The translations under genes were made by a program, and so were the position numbers. From contig NZ_WJBG01000161.1 in assembly GCF_009709555.1 (NCBI RefSeq), forward strand, positions 62,001 to 126,000: a DNA stretch of 64,000 nucleotides, written 5' to 3'. The DNA is from Streptomyces blattellae (GTDB lineage Bacteria; Actinomycetota; Actinomycetes; Streptomycetales; Streptomycetaceae). How positions within the stretch are numbered: position 1 is the first letter of the stretch; each line of letters starts with the position of its first letter. The notes beneath the pieces were generated by a model, which saw only the letters and a list, made by a program, of their open reading frames with translations, was not told where the DNA came from and ran no database searches. Shown here piece after piece: positions 16,430 through 24,692 of this stretch.

Positions 16430-17091
16430 ACCGAGTGGGACCGGGCCTCGCGATAGGGGCCGGATACGTCCTCGGACGTACGAAGAAGATGAAGCTGACG
16501 TTCGCCGTCGGCACGTTGGCGGCCGGCAGGCGGATGCAGCCCGGCCCGCGGGCGCTCGTGGACCTGGTGACCCCGCAACCGGCGAACCATCCGCAGTTCA
16601 AGGAGATCGGGGACCAGCTCCGCGAGGACCTGCGAGGCGTCGGCAAGGCGGCATCGGGTGCCATGGCCGAGCGCCGGCTCGACGCCCTCGCGGACCGGCT
16701 GCACGGACGCACCGAACCCGTCCGTGACCAACTCGCCGGCGTCGTAACCGATGAGCCCGACCTCGACTTCGAGAGGAACGGGGAGCCCGCTGAGCCCGCT
16801 GAGCTCGATGACCCCGAGAGAGCCGAAGAGGCGGAGGGCGCCGAGGACGCGGGTGACGCCGAGGACGCCGAGGACCACGACGAAGAAGAGCCGGAGCCGC
16901 GGCGGAACGAAGCGGCGCTGAAGGCGCCGGGCAAGAAGGCGCCCCACTCCCTCGCCGACACCCTCACCCGCGTCCTGCTGGTGATCGAGTACTACCCCGA
17001 GGGCCTGTTCGAGAAGACCGGCAACCTCTGGCACACCCAGGGCCGCCTGGCCCGGCTCGACCTCAAGGGCGAGACGGAGGAGGGCGGATGA
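16426..17091 (+). CDS. Gas vesicle cluster protein, GvpY/GvpZ position
   Basis: A 221-residue protein specific to actinobacterial gas vesicle clusters; function unknown. N-terminal part (1-100): glycine-rich LAIGAGYVLGRTKKMKLTFAVGTLAAGRRM, which looks like a short amphipathic or membrane-associating segment, then NHPQFKEIGDQLREDLRGVGKAASGAMAERRLDALADRLHGR. A strongly acidic linker (about 108-155: DDPERAEEAEGAEDAGDAEDAEDHDEEEPEP) leads to a C-terminal piece SLADTLTRVLLVIEYYPEGLFEKTGNLW. From memory S. coelicolor has two genes (gvpY, gvpZ) here, while only one frame is present in this window. Coupled on both sides by ATGA overlaps. Confidence 0.75.
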   Translation: MNRVGPGLAIGAGYVLGRTKKMKLTFAVGTLAAGRRMQPGPRALVDLVTPQPANHPQFKEIGDQLREDLRGVGKAASGAMAERRLDALADRLHGRTEPVRDQLAGVVTDEPDLDFERNGEPAEPAELDDPERAEEAEGAEDAGDAEDAEDHDEEEPEPRRNEAALKAPGKKAPHSLADTLTRVLLVIEYYPEGLFEKTGNLWHTQGRLARLDLKGETEEGG

Positions 17092-17414
17092 CGACGCCCA
17101 GCCGGCTTCCCGAGCCCTACAGCTCCAACGGCAGCGCGAACCTCGCGGACATCCTGGAGCGGGTGCTCGACAAGGGTGTCGTCATCGCCGGCGACATCCG
17201 CATCAACCTGCTCGACATCGAGCTGCTCACCGTCAAGCTGCGGCTGATCGTCGCTTCCGTCGACAAGGCACGCGAGATGGGTATCGACTGGTGGGAGGAC
17301 GACCCGTCGCTGTCCTCGCGTGCCCGGCGTGACGAGCTCGCCCGCGAGAACGCCGAGCTGCGCGAGCGGCTGGCCGCCCTGGAACCCGGCCGAGGCCAGG
17401 AGGAGATCCCATGA
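17088..17414 (+). CDS. gvpJ: Gas vesicle protein GvpJ (GvpA paralogue)
   Basis: A 108-residue minor shell protein of the GvpA family. The GvpA-like core is NLADILERVLDKGVVIAGDIRINLLDIELLTVKLRLIVASVDKAREMGIDWWEDDP (about 17-73), followed by a charged helix that may be a coiled coil (ARRDELARENAELRERLAALE). The W-W-E-D motif after the core is characteristic of GvpJ/GvpM. Overlaps both neighbours by ATGA. Confidence 0.9.
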   Translation: MTTPSRLPEPYSSNGSANLADILERVLDKGVVIAGDIRINLLDIELLTVKLRLIVASVDKAREMGIDWWEDDPSLSSRARRDELARENAELRERLAALEPGRGQEEIP

Positions 17415-18169
17415 CCGGCCTGCGTTACGTCTACGCCGTGTGCCGCCCCTTCCGGTCCGCGCTCCAGACCCAGCTGAAGGGCGTCGCGGGCGAGCCGCCG
17501 AAACAGCTGACGCACCACGGCCTGGTCGCCGTCCTCAGCACGGTGCCGGAGCGCGACTTCGCCGAGGAACCGCTCCGCGCCCACCTGGAGGACCTGGACT
17601 GGCTCACCGAGACCGCCCGCGCCCACCAGAGCGTGATCGACGCACTCACCGTGGTCACCACACCCCTGCCGCTCCGGCTCGCCACCGTCTTCCGGGACGA
17701 CAGCGGCGTACGGATCATGATGGAGGCACGCGAGGCCGAGTTCCGGCGCACCCTGGACCGCCTGGAGGGGCGGGTGGAATGGGGTGTGAAGGTGTACGCC
17801 GAGGCGGAACCCGCGGAGAACGGCCCGCCCGCGGGGACGCCCACGTCGGGCCGGGACTATCTACGGCAGCGTCGTTCGCGGGCCCGTGCGCACGACGACA
17901 TGTGGCAGCACGCCGAGACGTTCGCGAGCCGACTGCACGCCACGCTTTCCGAGCGCGCCGAGGATTCCCGGCTGCACGCCCCGCAGAATGCCTCCCTTTC
18001 CGGGGCCTCCGGACGGAATGTGCTCAACGCCGCCTATCTCGTGCCGCGCGCCGATTCCGAGAGCTTCGTCGAACTCGTGGACCGTACGAAGGACGAGGAA
18101 GCGGGAATTCGCGTCGAACTCACCGGGCCCTGGGCGGCGTATTCATTCGTGGGGGAGGAGGGCGCGTGA
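17411..18169 (+). CDS. gvpL: Gas vesicle protein GvpL/GvpF (second paralogue)
   Basis: A 252-residue GvpL/F-family protein. It shares LRYVYAVCRPF at the start, the PLRLATVFRDDSGVRIMMEAREAEFRRTLDRLEGRVEWGVKVYAE block (about 85-130) and the C-terminal NAAYLVPRADSESFVELVDR...VELTGPWAAYSFV with the first paralogue at 15392. It is diverged enough to suggest distinct roles. Named gvpL from its place after gvpJ. Coupled by ATGA upstream and GTGA downstream. Confidence 0.88.
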   Translation: MTGLRYVYAVCRPFRSALQTQLKGVAGEPPKQLTHHGLVAVLSTVPERDFAEEPLRAHLEDLDWLTETARAHQSVIDALTVVTTPLPLRLATVFRDDSGVRIMMEAREAEFRRTLDRLEGRVEWGVKVYAEAEPAENGPPAGTPTSGRDYLRQRRSRARAHDDMWQHAETFASRLHATLSERAEDSRLHAPQNASLSGASGRNVLNAAYLVPRADSESFVELVDRTKDEEAGIRVELTGPWAAYSFVGEEGA

Positions 18170-18354
18170 CCGTCATCGAACGCCGTGAGGTCGCCCTCGT
18201 GGACCTGCTCGACCGGCTGCTGTCCGGCGGCGTCGTCATCACGGGCGATGTCACGCTGCGCATCGCGGACGTCGACCTCGTCCGGATCGACCTGAACGCG
18301 CTGATCAGCTCCGTGAACGCACAGGTTCCCTCGCCCTTCCAGGAGCTGACATGA
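18166..18354 (+). CDS. gvpS: Gas vesicle protein GvpS (small GvpA paralogue)
   Basis: A 62-residue protein that is essentially only the GvpA core: VALVDLLDRLLSGGVVITGDVTLRIADVDLVRIDLNALISSV. This is the third GvpA-family member of the operon and the smallest. The GTG start overlaps gvpL by GTGA, and the stop overlaps gvpK by ATGA, so the start is well constrained. Confidence 0.88.
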   Translation: MTVIERREVALVDLLDRLLSGGVVITGDVTLRIADVDLVRIDLNALISSVNAQVPSPFQELT

Positions 18355-18632
18355 CCCCGCGCAACCGGCTCGACCTGGACCCCGACACCGTCGAACGCGA
18401 CCTCGTCAAGCTCGTCCTGACCGTCGTGGAGCTGCTGCGCCAGCTCATGGAGCGACAGGCGCTGCGCCGCTTCGACCAGGGGGACCTGACCGAGGAGCAG
18501 GAAGAGCGGATCGGGCTCACGCTGATGCTGCTCGACGACCGGATGACCGAACTCCGTGAGCGCTACGGACTGCGGCCCGAGGACCTCAATCTGGACCTCG
18601 GGCCGCTCGGACCGCTGCTCCCCAGGGAGTGA
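18351..18632 (+). CDS. gvpK: Gas vesicle protein GvpK
   Basis: A 93-residue GvpK, essential in haloarchaeal vesicle formation and the last gene of the operon here. Helical and charged: VERDLVKLVLTVVELLRQLMERQALRRFDQGDLTEEQEERIGLTLMLLDDRMTELRERYGL matches the family over nearly its whole length. It ends 13 bases from the stop of the convergent small hydrophobic-protein gene. Confidence 0.92.
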   Translation: MTPRNRLDLDPDTVERDLVKLVLTVVELLRQLMERQALRRFDQGDLTEEQEERIGLTLMLLDDRMTELRERYGLRPEDLNLDLGPLGPLLPRE

Positions 18633-18645
18633 CCGGGGAGCGGAC

Positions 18646-18816
18646 TCACCACCTGTACCAGCGGCCCCTGCCTCCGGCTGCCGTCGTGCCTCGCATCAGG
18701 AATCCCAGCAGCCACAGCACCAGCACCGCCACCGCAATCCACCACAGCAGCTGTACGGCGAATCCGGCACCGAAAAGCAACAGTGCCAGAAGAAGCACCA
18801 GCAGAATAGGAACCAT
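18646..18816 (-). CDS. Small hydrophobic membrane protein
   Basis: A 56-residue protein, almost all membrane: MVPILLVLLLALLLFGAGF and LLWWIAVAVLVLWLLGFL form two helices, then GRGRWYRW. Similar tiny hydrophobic proteins ending in WYRW are common in Streptomyces and have no known function. The start is well supported: a perfect AGGAGGT ribosome site lies 7 bases before the ATG at 18816. A 16-bp palindrome (18837-18852) lies just upstream of the ribosome site. Confidence 0.8.
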   Translation of the reverse strand: MVPILLVLLLALLLFGAGFAVQLLWWIAVAVLVLWLLGFLMRGTTAAGGRGRWYRW

Positions 18817-18836
18817 AATTCGACCTCCTGCTGGCC

Positions 18837-18852
18837 GGGTTTCCAGAAACCC
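18837..18852. promoter_or_regulatory. Palindrome upstream of small hydrophobic protein gene
   Basis: GGGTTTCCAGAAACCC has 7-base arms that pair perfectly around a CA centre. It lies 20 bases before the ATG at 18816 (minus strand), immediately upstream of the ribosome site, so it could be an operator or a short leader hairpin. Confidence 0.4.
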
Positions 18853-18864
18853 AGTTTTCAGTCT

Positions 18865-18960
18865 TCTTTTCCGGGCCGTCTCTCGGGCCTTCTTCCGGGT
18901 CTTCTTCCGGGCGTTCTTCCAGGTTTTCTTTCCGGGCTTTCTTTTCAGGCCTTCTTCCGG
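18865..18960 (-). repeat. Degenerate 12-13-bp repeat array at methyltransferase 3' end
   Basis: About eight loosely conserved units around CGGAAGAAGGCC (minus strand), starting within the last codons of the methyltransferase (Arg-Lys-Lys-Ala) and running about 80 bases past its stop. Read through, they would encode Lys/Arg-rich repeats. Probably an expansion of the gene's own 3' end. Confidence 0.65.
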
Positions 18961-19778
18961 CAGAGGATCTCCGCGTGCAGCACGCTGAACCAGCCGTCCT
19001 CCTGCTCCCCCCAGTCCCGCCAGGCGTCCGACACGGCCCGCAGTTGCTCGGGCGTCGCGTGACCGCCGGCCGTGGCGCGCTCCGCGAACGCCGATGCCAG
19101 GGTGCGGTCGGCCCACAGGCCGCTCCACCAGGCACGCTCGTCCGGCGTCGAGAAGGTCCAGGTGCTGGAGGTGGCGGTGATGTCGGTGAGGCCTGCCGCC
19201 AGGGCCCAGGACTTCAGCCGGCGTCCCGCGTCCGGCTCGCCGCCGTTGGCGCGGGCCACCCGCCGGTACAGGTCCAGCCAGCCGTCCAGGCCCGGTGACG
19301 CGGGGTACCAGGTCATCGCCGCGTAGTCCGAGTCGCGGACCGCGATGAAGCCGTCCGGCTTCGTCACCCGGGCCATCTCGCGCAGCGCCCGCACCGGATC
19401 GCCGACGTGCTGGAGCACCTGGTGGGCGTGGACCACGCAGAAGGTGTCGTCCGGGAAGTCCAGGGCGTGGACGTCGGCCACCGCGAAGTCGGAGTTCGTC
19501 AGGTTTCGCTGGGCGGCGGTGTCCCGGGCCCGGTCCAGGATCTCCGGCGCCCGGTCGACGCCGGTGACGTGGCCCTCGGGGACCAGCGCCGCCAGGTCGG
19601 CGGTGATCGTGCCCGGGCCGCAGCCGATGTCCAGGATCTTCATCCGCGGTTCGAGTGAACCGAGGAGGTAGGCGGCGGAGTTGGCGGCGGTCCGCCAGGT
19701 GTGCGAGCGCAGCACGGACTCGTGGTGGCCGTGTGTGTAGACGGCGGTTTCCCGGGCTTTCTCCTGCGGTTTCGACAT
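18945..19778 (-). CDS. Class I SAM-dependent methyltransferase
   Basis: A 277-residue methyltransferase with the canonical SAM fold: motif I ILDIGCGPGTITADLA (about residue 46), acidic GVDRAPEILDRA, VADVHALDFPDDTFCVVHAHQVLQHVGDPVRALREMARVTKPDG (motifs II-III), resembling UbiE/Methyltransf_11 proteins. The substrate is unknown. The start is ambiguous: ATG 19778 (MSKPQEKA) is chosen to match family length; an ATG 7 codons earlier (19799), preceded by AT-rich TTATTC, is possible and would be near-leaderless. The end merges into a repeat array. Confidence 0.87.
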   Translation of the reverse strand: MSKPQEKARETAVYTHGHHESVLRSHTWRTAANSAAYLLGSLEPRMKILDIGCGPGTITADLAALVPEGHVTGVDRAPEILDRARDTAAQRNLTNSDFAVADVHALDFPDDTFCVVHAHQVLQHVGDPVRALREMARVTKPDGFIAVRDSDYAAMTWYPASPGLDGWLDLYRRVARANGGEPDAGRRLKSWALAAGLTDITATSSTWTFSTPDERAWWSGLWADRTLASAFAERATAGGHATPEQLRAVSDAWRDWGEQEDGWFSVLHAEILCRKKA

Positions 19779-19836
19779 GCTGACAGCGTACGTCGGCATG
19801 TCGAATAATGAGACCAGAGTTTTGCTATGTGGACGG

Positions 19837-21360
19837 CTATGTGGACGGCCGGTACACCGTGAGCGCCTCCGGCAGCTTCTCCAGCGTCACCTCGCCCGCC
19901 ACCTCCGTGACTTCGCCGTCGAAGGCGAGCAGGGTCCCGGGGGCGACGCCGGCCAGCCGCAGCCGGCCCACCTGGACGGCCGCATGGGCAGGGATGGGGG
20001 TCCCCCCGGTCGAGCGAAGCCGAGACTGGGGGAGGGGCAGTGGGCCGGCGGCGGCCGCCGCGAGCAGCCGCAACGCCGGTTTGCGGCCGCCGTGCACCAC
20101 CCGTACGTCGAAGCGGCCGTCCGCCAGATCCGTACGCCGGCCCGGCGCCAGGCCCATGCGGTGGTAGGTGCCGTTCCCGACGAACAGCAGCCACAACGGG
20201 CGTGCCCGGCCGCCGAGTTCGGCCTGCAGCGGATGGCGGTCGGCGTTCAGCACCCGCAGGGCCGCGAGCACTCCCGCCGGCCAGCCGCCGATCCGGTGCG
20301 ACCAGCGGTCCCGCTCGCGCACCAGCTCCGGGTAGACGCCCAGGCTGCAGGTGTTGAGGAAGATGCCCTCCCGCCCACCGCAGGCGAACCGGCCCACGTC
20401 CACACGTACGCCTTCGCCGCCGCGGACGGCCCGGCTCAGATCGCGGACGTCCTCCACACCCAGGTCGTGGGCGAAGTGGTTCAGCGTGCCGCCGGGCAGC
20501 ACCGCGAGCGGCAGGCCGTGGCGCAGCGCGATCTCGGCGGCGGTGTTCACCGTGCCGTCGCCGCCGCACACCCCGAGCACCCGGGCGCGGGCCGCCGCCT
20601 TGACCAACTCGTCGTGGATCTCCGCCGATCGGCACTGCACGATCTCGGCCTGCGGCAGCGCCTGGGCCAGCGCGTACGCGCGCTCGGCGGTGCCCGCACC
20701 GGTGTTGGCCACGACGACCAGGCCGGCGCCGTCCGGCAGGGCGGGGACCTCCGCTCGCGGCCGGGCCGGCGGGGTGCCCTGGGCGCGGGTCGGCACCAGG
20801 CCCTGTACGGCGTACGCGGCACCCACTCCCAGGGCGGCGCCCGCGAGCACGTCGCTCGGGAAGTGGACGCCGGTGTAGACGCGGGACAGCGCGACCGACC
20901 AGGCGATCGGTGCCACCGCCGCGCCCCAGGCGGGCGACTCCAGGGCGACGCCGGTCGCGAAGGCCGCGGCGGACGCGGAGTGACCGGACGGGAAGGATGT
21001 GGTGATCGGCTGCCGCTTCAGCTGCCGGACCAGCGGCACCGGGTCGAGGACGGGACGCGGGCGGCGCACACTGCGCTTGCCGAGCGTGTTGATGGTGGCC
21101 GAGGCGAGACTCAGCGAGGCGACGCCGCGGGCCGCGGCGCGGCGGCCCCGGGGCGTCCGGCTCGCCGCGATGGCGGCCGCCGCGGCGAACCACAGCACTC
21201 CGTGGTTCGCGCTCCGGCTCAGCTTGGGCAGGATGCGCTCGGCGCCGGGCCAGCGGCGTTCGGCCGCGGACTCGAAAAGACGGCAGTCCAGTGCGAGCAG
21301 CCGGTCGCGCAGCACACGGTGGCCAGGGGCCGGGACGGTGAGATCGACATCTGGGCTCAT
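19837..21360 (-). CDS. PAP2 phosphatase - diacylglycerol kinase fusion protein
   Basis: A 507-residue bifunctional lipid enzyme. The N-terminal PAP2 domain shows the acid-phosphatase signature GKRSVRRPRP, SFPSGHSA and SRVYTGVHFPSD (about 85-180), with hydrophobic helices that place it in the membrane. The C-terminal DAGK/LCB5 domain has VVANTGAGTAERA and the nucleotide motif GVCGGDGTVNTAAEIA ... LPGGTLNHFAHDLG (about 220-300). Such fusions could interconvert phosphatidate and diacylglycerol-type lipids or act on undecaprenyl phosphates. The segment LPLPQSRLRSTGGTPIPA comes from a stem-loop repeat inserted in frame (19996-20035) in the DAGK domain. Confidence 0.9.
   Translation of the reverse strand: MSPDVDLTVPAPGHRVLRDRLLALDCRLFESAAERRWPGAERILPKLSRSANHGVLWFAAAAAIAASRTPRGRRAAARGVASLSLASATINTLGKRSVRRPRPVLDPVPLVRQLKRQPITTSFPSGHSASAAAFATGVALESPAWGAAVAPIAWSVALSRVYTGVHFPSDVLAGAALGVGAAYAVQGLVPTRAQGTPPARPRAEVPALPDGAGLVVVANTGAGTAERAYALAQALPQAEIVQCRSAEIHDELVKAAARARVLGVCGGDGTVNTAAEIALRHGLPLAVLPGGTLNHFAHDLGVEDVRDLSRAVRGGEGVRVDVGRFACGGREGIFLNTCSLGVYPELVRERDRWSHRIGGWPAGVLAALRVLNADRHPLQAELGGRARPLWLLFVGNGTYHRMGLAPGRRTDLADGRFDVRVVHGGRKPALRLLAAAAAGPLPLPQSRLRSTGGTPIPAHAAVQVGRLRLAGVAPGTLLAFDGEVTEVAGEVTLEKLPEALTVYRPST
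19996..20035. repeat. In-frame stem-loop repeat in DAGK domain
   Basis: Member of the dispersed family (GGGGGTCCCCCC end, GAGCGAAGCCGAG centre, CTGGGGGAGG end), translated in frame inside the PAP2-DAGK fusion. Confidence 0.75.
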
Positions 21361-21431
21361 AGTGTGCCGGGTACCCTGAAGTGCCCGTTTCTTGTGCGGC
21401 GGGCCGCGAGCGACACCCGGAGGCCCCATAG

Positions 21432-22106
21432 ATGCGCCTGCTCCTCATACGCCACGGCCAGACCCCCTCGAACGTGGACTTCCTGCTGGACACGGCCGTT
21501 CCCGGCCCGGGGCTGACCGCGCTCGGCGAGCGGCAGGCGGCCCTGCTGCCCGAGGCACTCGCCGACGAGGACATCGAGGCCCTGTACGTCTCCACCCTGG
21601 TCCGCACCCGGCTCACCGCCGCCCCGCTGGCCGCCGCCCGCGGCCTCGACATGATCGTCCGCGACGGCATCCGGGAGCTGGCGGCGGGCGATCTGGAGAT
21701 GCTGCCCGGTGACGGGGAGCGCGGCCGGGCCTACATGGAGACCGTGTTCGCGTGGGCGGCGGGCGACCTGTCGTTGCGGATACCGGGCGGCGAGAGCGGC
21801 ACCGAGGCGTTCGCCCGGTACGACGCGGTGGTCGCCGAGGCCGCGGACAGCGGTGCCGGGACCGTCGCCATGGTCAGCCACGGCGCGGCGATCCGCATGT
21901 GGACCGCGGCCCGCGCGGACAACGTCGACGTCCCCTTCGCCGCCGCCCACCCGCTCGACAACACCGGCGTGGTCGTCCTGGAGGGCTCCCCGGCCGACGG
22001 CTGGAAGGCGCTGTCGTGGGCGGGCGCCGTCGTGGCGGCCACCGGACCCGGCACCCGAGGCGGTCCCACCGGTCAGCCCCTGGGCGGGGCCGAGCAGGCC
22101 CGATAA
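21432..22106 (+). CDS. Histidine phosphatase family protein
   Basis: A 224-residue phosphoglycerate-mutase-like phosphatase. The phosphohistidine motif LIRHGQTPSN is at residues 4-13. LYVSTLVRTRLTA, a catalytic E/D region around IRELAAGDLEM and the second histidine in AMVSHGAAIRMW (about 150) complete the pocket. The natural substrate (phosphosugar, phosphoprotein or small metabolite) is unknown. It starts at the ATG 21432, 71 bases from the divergent PAP2-DAGK gene, so the two share a short promoter region. Confidence 0.9.
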   Translation: MRLLLIRHGQTPSNVDFLLDTAVPGPGLTALGERQAALLPEALADEDIEALYVSTLVRTRLTAAPLAAARGLDMIVRDGIRELAAGDLEMLPGDGERGRAYMETVFAWAAGDLSLRIPGGESGTEAFARYDAVVAEAADSGAGTVAMVSHGAAIRMWTAARADNVDVPFAAAHPLDNTGVVVLEGSPADGWKALSWAGAVVAATGPGTRGGPTGQPLGGAEQAR

Positions 22107-22148
22107 GCGTTTGCCCTGTCTCGGCCGCCGCCCGCAGAATGCGTCGTC

Positions 22149-23768
22149 ATGGGACATCTGGAAGCCGCACATCTGGAGTACTACCTCCCCGACGGGAGGG
22201 CGCTGCTCGGCGATGTCTCCTTCCGGGTCGGCGAAGGCGCCGCCGTGGCCCTGGTCGGCCCGAACGGCGCGGGCAAGACGACCCTGCTGCGGCTGATCTC
22301 CGGAGAGCTGAAGCCGCACGGCGGCACGGTCACCGTCAGCGGCGGCCTCGGCGTGATGCGCCAGTTCGTGGGCTCCGTACGGGACGAGACGACCGTACGG
22401 GATCTGCTCGTGTCGGTCGCGACGCCCCGGATCCGCGAGGCCGCCGAGGCGGTCGACAGGGCCGAGCACGCGATCATGACGGTCGACGACGAGGCCGCGC
22501 AGCTGAGGTACGCGCAGGCGCTGGCCGACTGGGCGGAGGTGCGCGGGTACGAGGCGGAGACGCTGTGGGACATGTGCACCACGGCCGCGCTCGGGGTGCC
22601 GTACGAGAAGGCGCAGTGGCGGCAGGTGCGGACGCTGTCCGGCGGTGAGCAGAAGCGGCTGGTGCTGGAGGCGCTGCTGCGCGGCACGGACGAGGTGCTG
22701 CTGCTCGACGAGCCCGACAACTACCTCGACGTGCCCGGCAAGCGCTGGCTGGAGGAGCGGCTGAAGGAGACCCGCAAGACGGTCCTGTTCGTCTCCCACG
22801 ACCGGGAACTCCTCGCCCGCGCCGCCGAGAAGATCGTCTCCGTGGAGCCGGGCCCCGCGGGCGCCGACGCCTGGGTGCACGGCGGCGGATTCGCCACGTA
22901 CCACGAGGCGCGGCGCGAACGCTTCGCCCGCTTCGAGGAGTTGCGCAGACGCTGGGACGAGAAGCACGCCCAGCTGAAGAAGCTGGTGCTGACGCTGCGT
23001 CAGGCCGCCGAGAACAGCGCCGACATGGCCTCCCGGTATCGCGCCGCCCAAACCAGGCTGCGCAAGTTCGAGGAGGCCGGTCCGCCGCCGGAGCCGCCGC
23101 GCGAGCAGGACATCAGGATGCGGCTCAAGGGCGGCCGTACCGGCGTAAGGGCCGTCACCTGCAAGGGACTTGAGCTGTCCGGCCTGATGAAACCGTTCGA
23201 CCTGGAGGTCTTCTACGGCGAGCGGGTCGCCGTCCTCGGCTCCAACGGCTCCGGCAAGTCGCACTTCCTGCGGCTGCTGGCGGGGGACGAGGTGGCGCAC
23301 ACGGGGGACTGGAAGCTGGGTGCGAGGGTCGTCCCCGGGCACTTCGCCCAGACGCACGCGCACCCGGAGCTGGCCGGGCACAAGCTGCTCGACATCCTGT
23401 GGACCGAGCACTCCCAGGACCGCGGCGCCGCCATGTCCCGGCTGCGCCGCTACGAACTGACGAACCAGGCGGAGCAGAGCTTCGACCGGCTCTCCGGCGG
23501 CCAGCAGGCCCGCTTCCAGATCCTCCTGCTGGAACTGGAAGGCGTCACGGCCCTGCTGCTCGACGAGCCGACCGACAACCTCGACCTGGAGTCCGCCGAA
23601 GCACTTCAGGAGGGCCTGGAGGCCTTCGACGGCACGGTCCTCGCGGTCACCCACGACCGCTGGTTCGCCCGCTCCTTCGACCGCTACCTGGTCTTCGGCA
23701 GCGACGGCCGGGTCCGCGAGACGGCGCAGCCGGTGTGGGACGAACGGCGGGTGGAGCGGGCGCGCTGA
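22149..23768 (+). CDS. ABC-F family ATP-binding protein
   Basis: A 539-residue soluble protein with two ABC cassettes and no membrane domain. Cassette 1: Walker A GPNGAGKTT (about 37), signature LSGGEQKR, Walker B EVLLLDEPDNYLD. Cassette 2: GSNGSGKS (about 365), LSGGQQAR, ALLLDEPTDNLD. The inter-domain linker (about 250-320) is charged and helical. This is the architecture of ABC-F factors that act on ribosomes (translation factors or antibiotic-resistance proteins). Resistance type cannot be told here. Follows the phosphatase by 42 bases on the same strand. Confidence 0.9.
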   Translation: MGHLEAAHLEYYLPDGRALLGDVSFRVGEGAAVALVGPNGAGKTTLLRLISGELKPHGGTVTVSGGLGVMRQFVGSVRDETTVRDLLVSVATPRIREAAEAVDRAEHAIMTVDDEAAQLRYAQALADWAEVRGYEAETLWDMCTTAALGVPYEKAQWRQVRTLSGGEQKRLVLEALLRGTDEVLLLDEPDNYLDVPGKRWLEERLKETRKTVLFVSHDRELLARAAEKIVSVEPGPAGADAWVHGGGFATYHEARRERFARFEELRRRWDEKHAQLKKLVLTLRQAAENSADMASRYRAAQTRLRKFEEAGPPPEPPREQDIRMRLKGGRTGVRAVTCKGLELSGLMKPFDLEVFYGERVAVLGSNGSGKSHFLRLLAGDEVAHTGDWKLGARVVPGHFAQTHAHPELAGHKLLDILWTEHSQDRGAAMSRLRRYELTNQAEQSFDRLSGGQQARFQILLLELEGVTALLLDEPTDNLDLESAEALQEGLEAFDGTVLAVTHDRWFARSFDRYLVFGSDGRVRETAQPVWDERRVERAR

Positions 23769-23858
23769 GTCGTGGAGAGTTCGTACAGTGGATGCAGAGA
23801 AGCGGGATCCGGCGGGTACTCGAACCGTATGGACGACCACGACGAGCGGGGCACCACG

Positions 23859-24092
23859 ATGACCGGAGTCGACCCTGGCCGACTGGACGACCAGCAGCTC
23901 ATGAAGGAGCTGGAGACCATCCACCGCACGCGTCACGACACGCTGCTGTACGGCTCGAACGACGCGCTGCGCGCCCACAACGACCGGATGGCGCAGCTGG
24001 AGGGCGAGTATCTGCGCCGCAACCCGCGGCGCCTGGTGGCCGCGGGCCGCACACGTGAGGGGGCCCGGGAACGGGCCTGCGGGGATTCGTAG
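23859..24092 (+). CDS. DUF6158-like small protein
   Basis: A 77-residue (or 87-residue) charged protein of the Streptomyces DUF6158 type: MTGVDPGRLDDQQLMKELETIHRTRHDTLLYGSNDALRAHNDRMAQLEGEYLRRNPRR. Probably all-helical and cytosolic; function unknown. The ATG at 23859 is preferred because the conserved part begins there. An in-frame ATG at 23829 would add ten residues (MDDHDERGTT). It lies 90 bases after the ABC-F gene. Confidence 0.7.
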   Translation: MTGVDPGRLDDQQLMKELETIHRTRHDTLLYGSNDALRAHNDRMAQLEGEYLRRNPRRLVAAGRTREGARERACGDS

Positions 24093-24143
24093 ACCCCGCG
24101 CAGGTCAGCCCCCGCGCAGGTCAGCCCGTCTAGCGGGCCTTGG

Positions 24144-24686
24144 TCACACCGTCTGCCGGGCGAACACCTCCAGGAAGGCCTCGTCGAACGCCTTCAGGTC
24201 GTCCGGCCTGCGGCTGGTGATCAGCTGGTTCGGGCCCTGGTCGTCGATGTGCACCTGCTCGTCGACCCAGGTGCCGCCCGCGTTGCGGATGTCGGTCCGC
24301 AGGCTGGGCCACGAGGTGAGCGTGCGGCCCCGTACGACATCCGCCTCGACCAGCGTCCACGGGGCGTGGCAGATCGCGGCGACCGGCTTTCCCCGCTCGA
24401 AGAAGGCCTGGACGAACGTGATCGCGCGCTCGTCCATCCGCAGGAAGTCCGGATTGGCCACGCCACCGGGCAGCACCAGCCCGCCGAACGACTCGGCCGG
24501 CACCTCGCCGACCACCTCGTCCACGGCGAAGGTGTCCGCCTTGTCGAGGTGGTCGAAGGCCTGCACCCGGCCGGGTTTCGTCGACACCAGCACCGGAGCG
24601 TGCCCCGCCTCGACCGCCGCCCGCCACGGGTCGGCCAGCTCGATCTGCTCCACGCCCTCGGGCGCCGTCAGAAACGCGATGCGCAT
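24144..24686 (-). CDS. DJ-1/PfpI family protein (type 1 glutamine amidotransferase-like)
   Basis: A 180-residue DJ-1/PfpI superfamily protein. The nucleophilic cysteine sits at the elbow AAICHAPWTLVEADVVRGRTLTSWPSLRTDIRNAGGTWVDE (about residue 107), followed by the family's GRTLTSWPSL(R/K)TDIRNAGG block. Relatives are cysteine proteases, glyoxalase III/deglycases or stress chaperones; which one is not readable. It starts at ATG 24686, 7 bases downstream of the membrane protein gene on the same strand. Confidence 0.9.
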   Translation of the reverse strand: MRIAFLTAPEGVEQIELADPWRAAVEAGHAPVLVSTKPGRVQAFDHLDKADTFAVDEVVGEVPAESFGGLVLPGGVANPDFLRMDERAITFVQAFFERGKPVAAICHAPWTLVEADVVRGRTLTSWPSLRTDIRNAGGTWVDEQVHIDDQGPNQLITSRRPDDLKAFDEAFLEVFARQTV

Positions 24687-24692
24687 CCTCCA

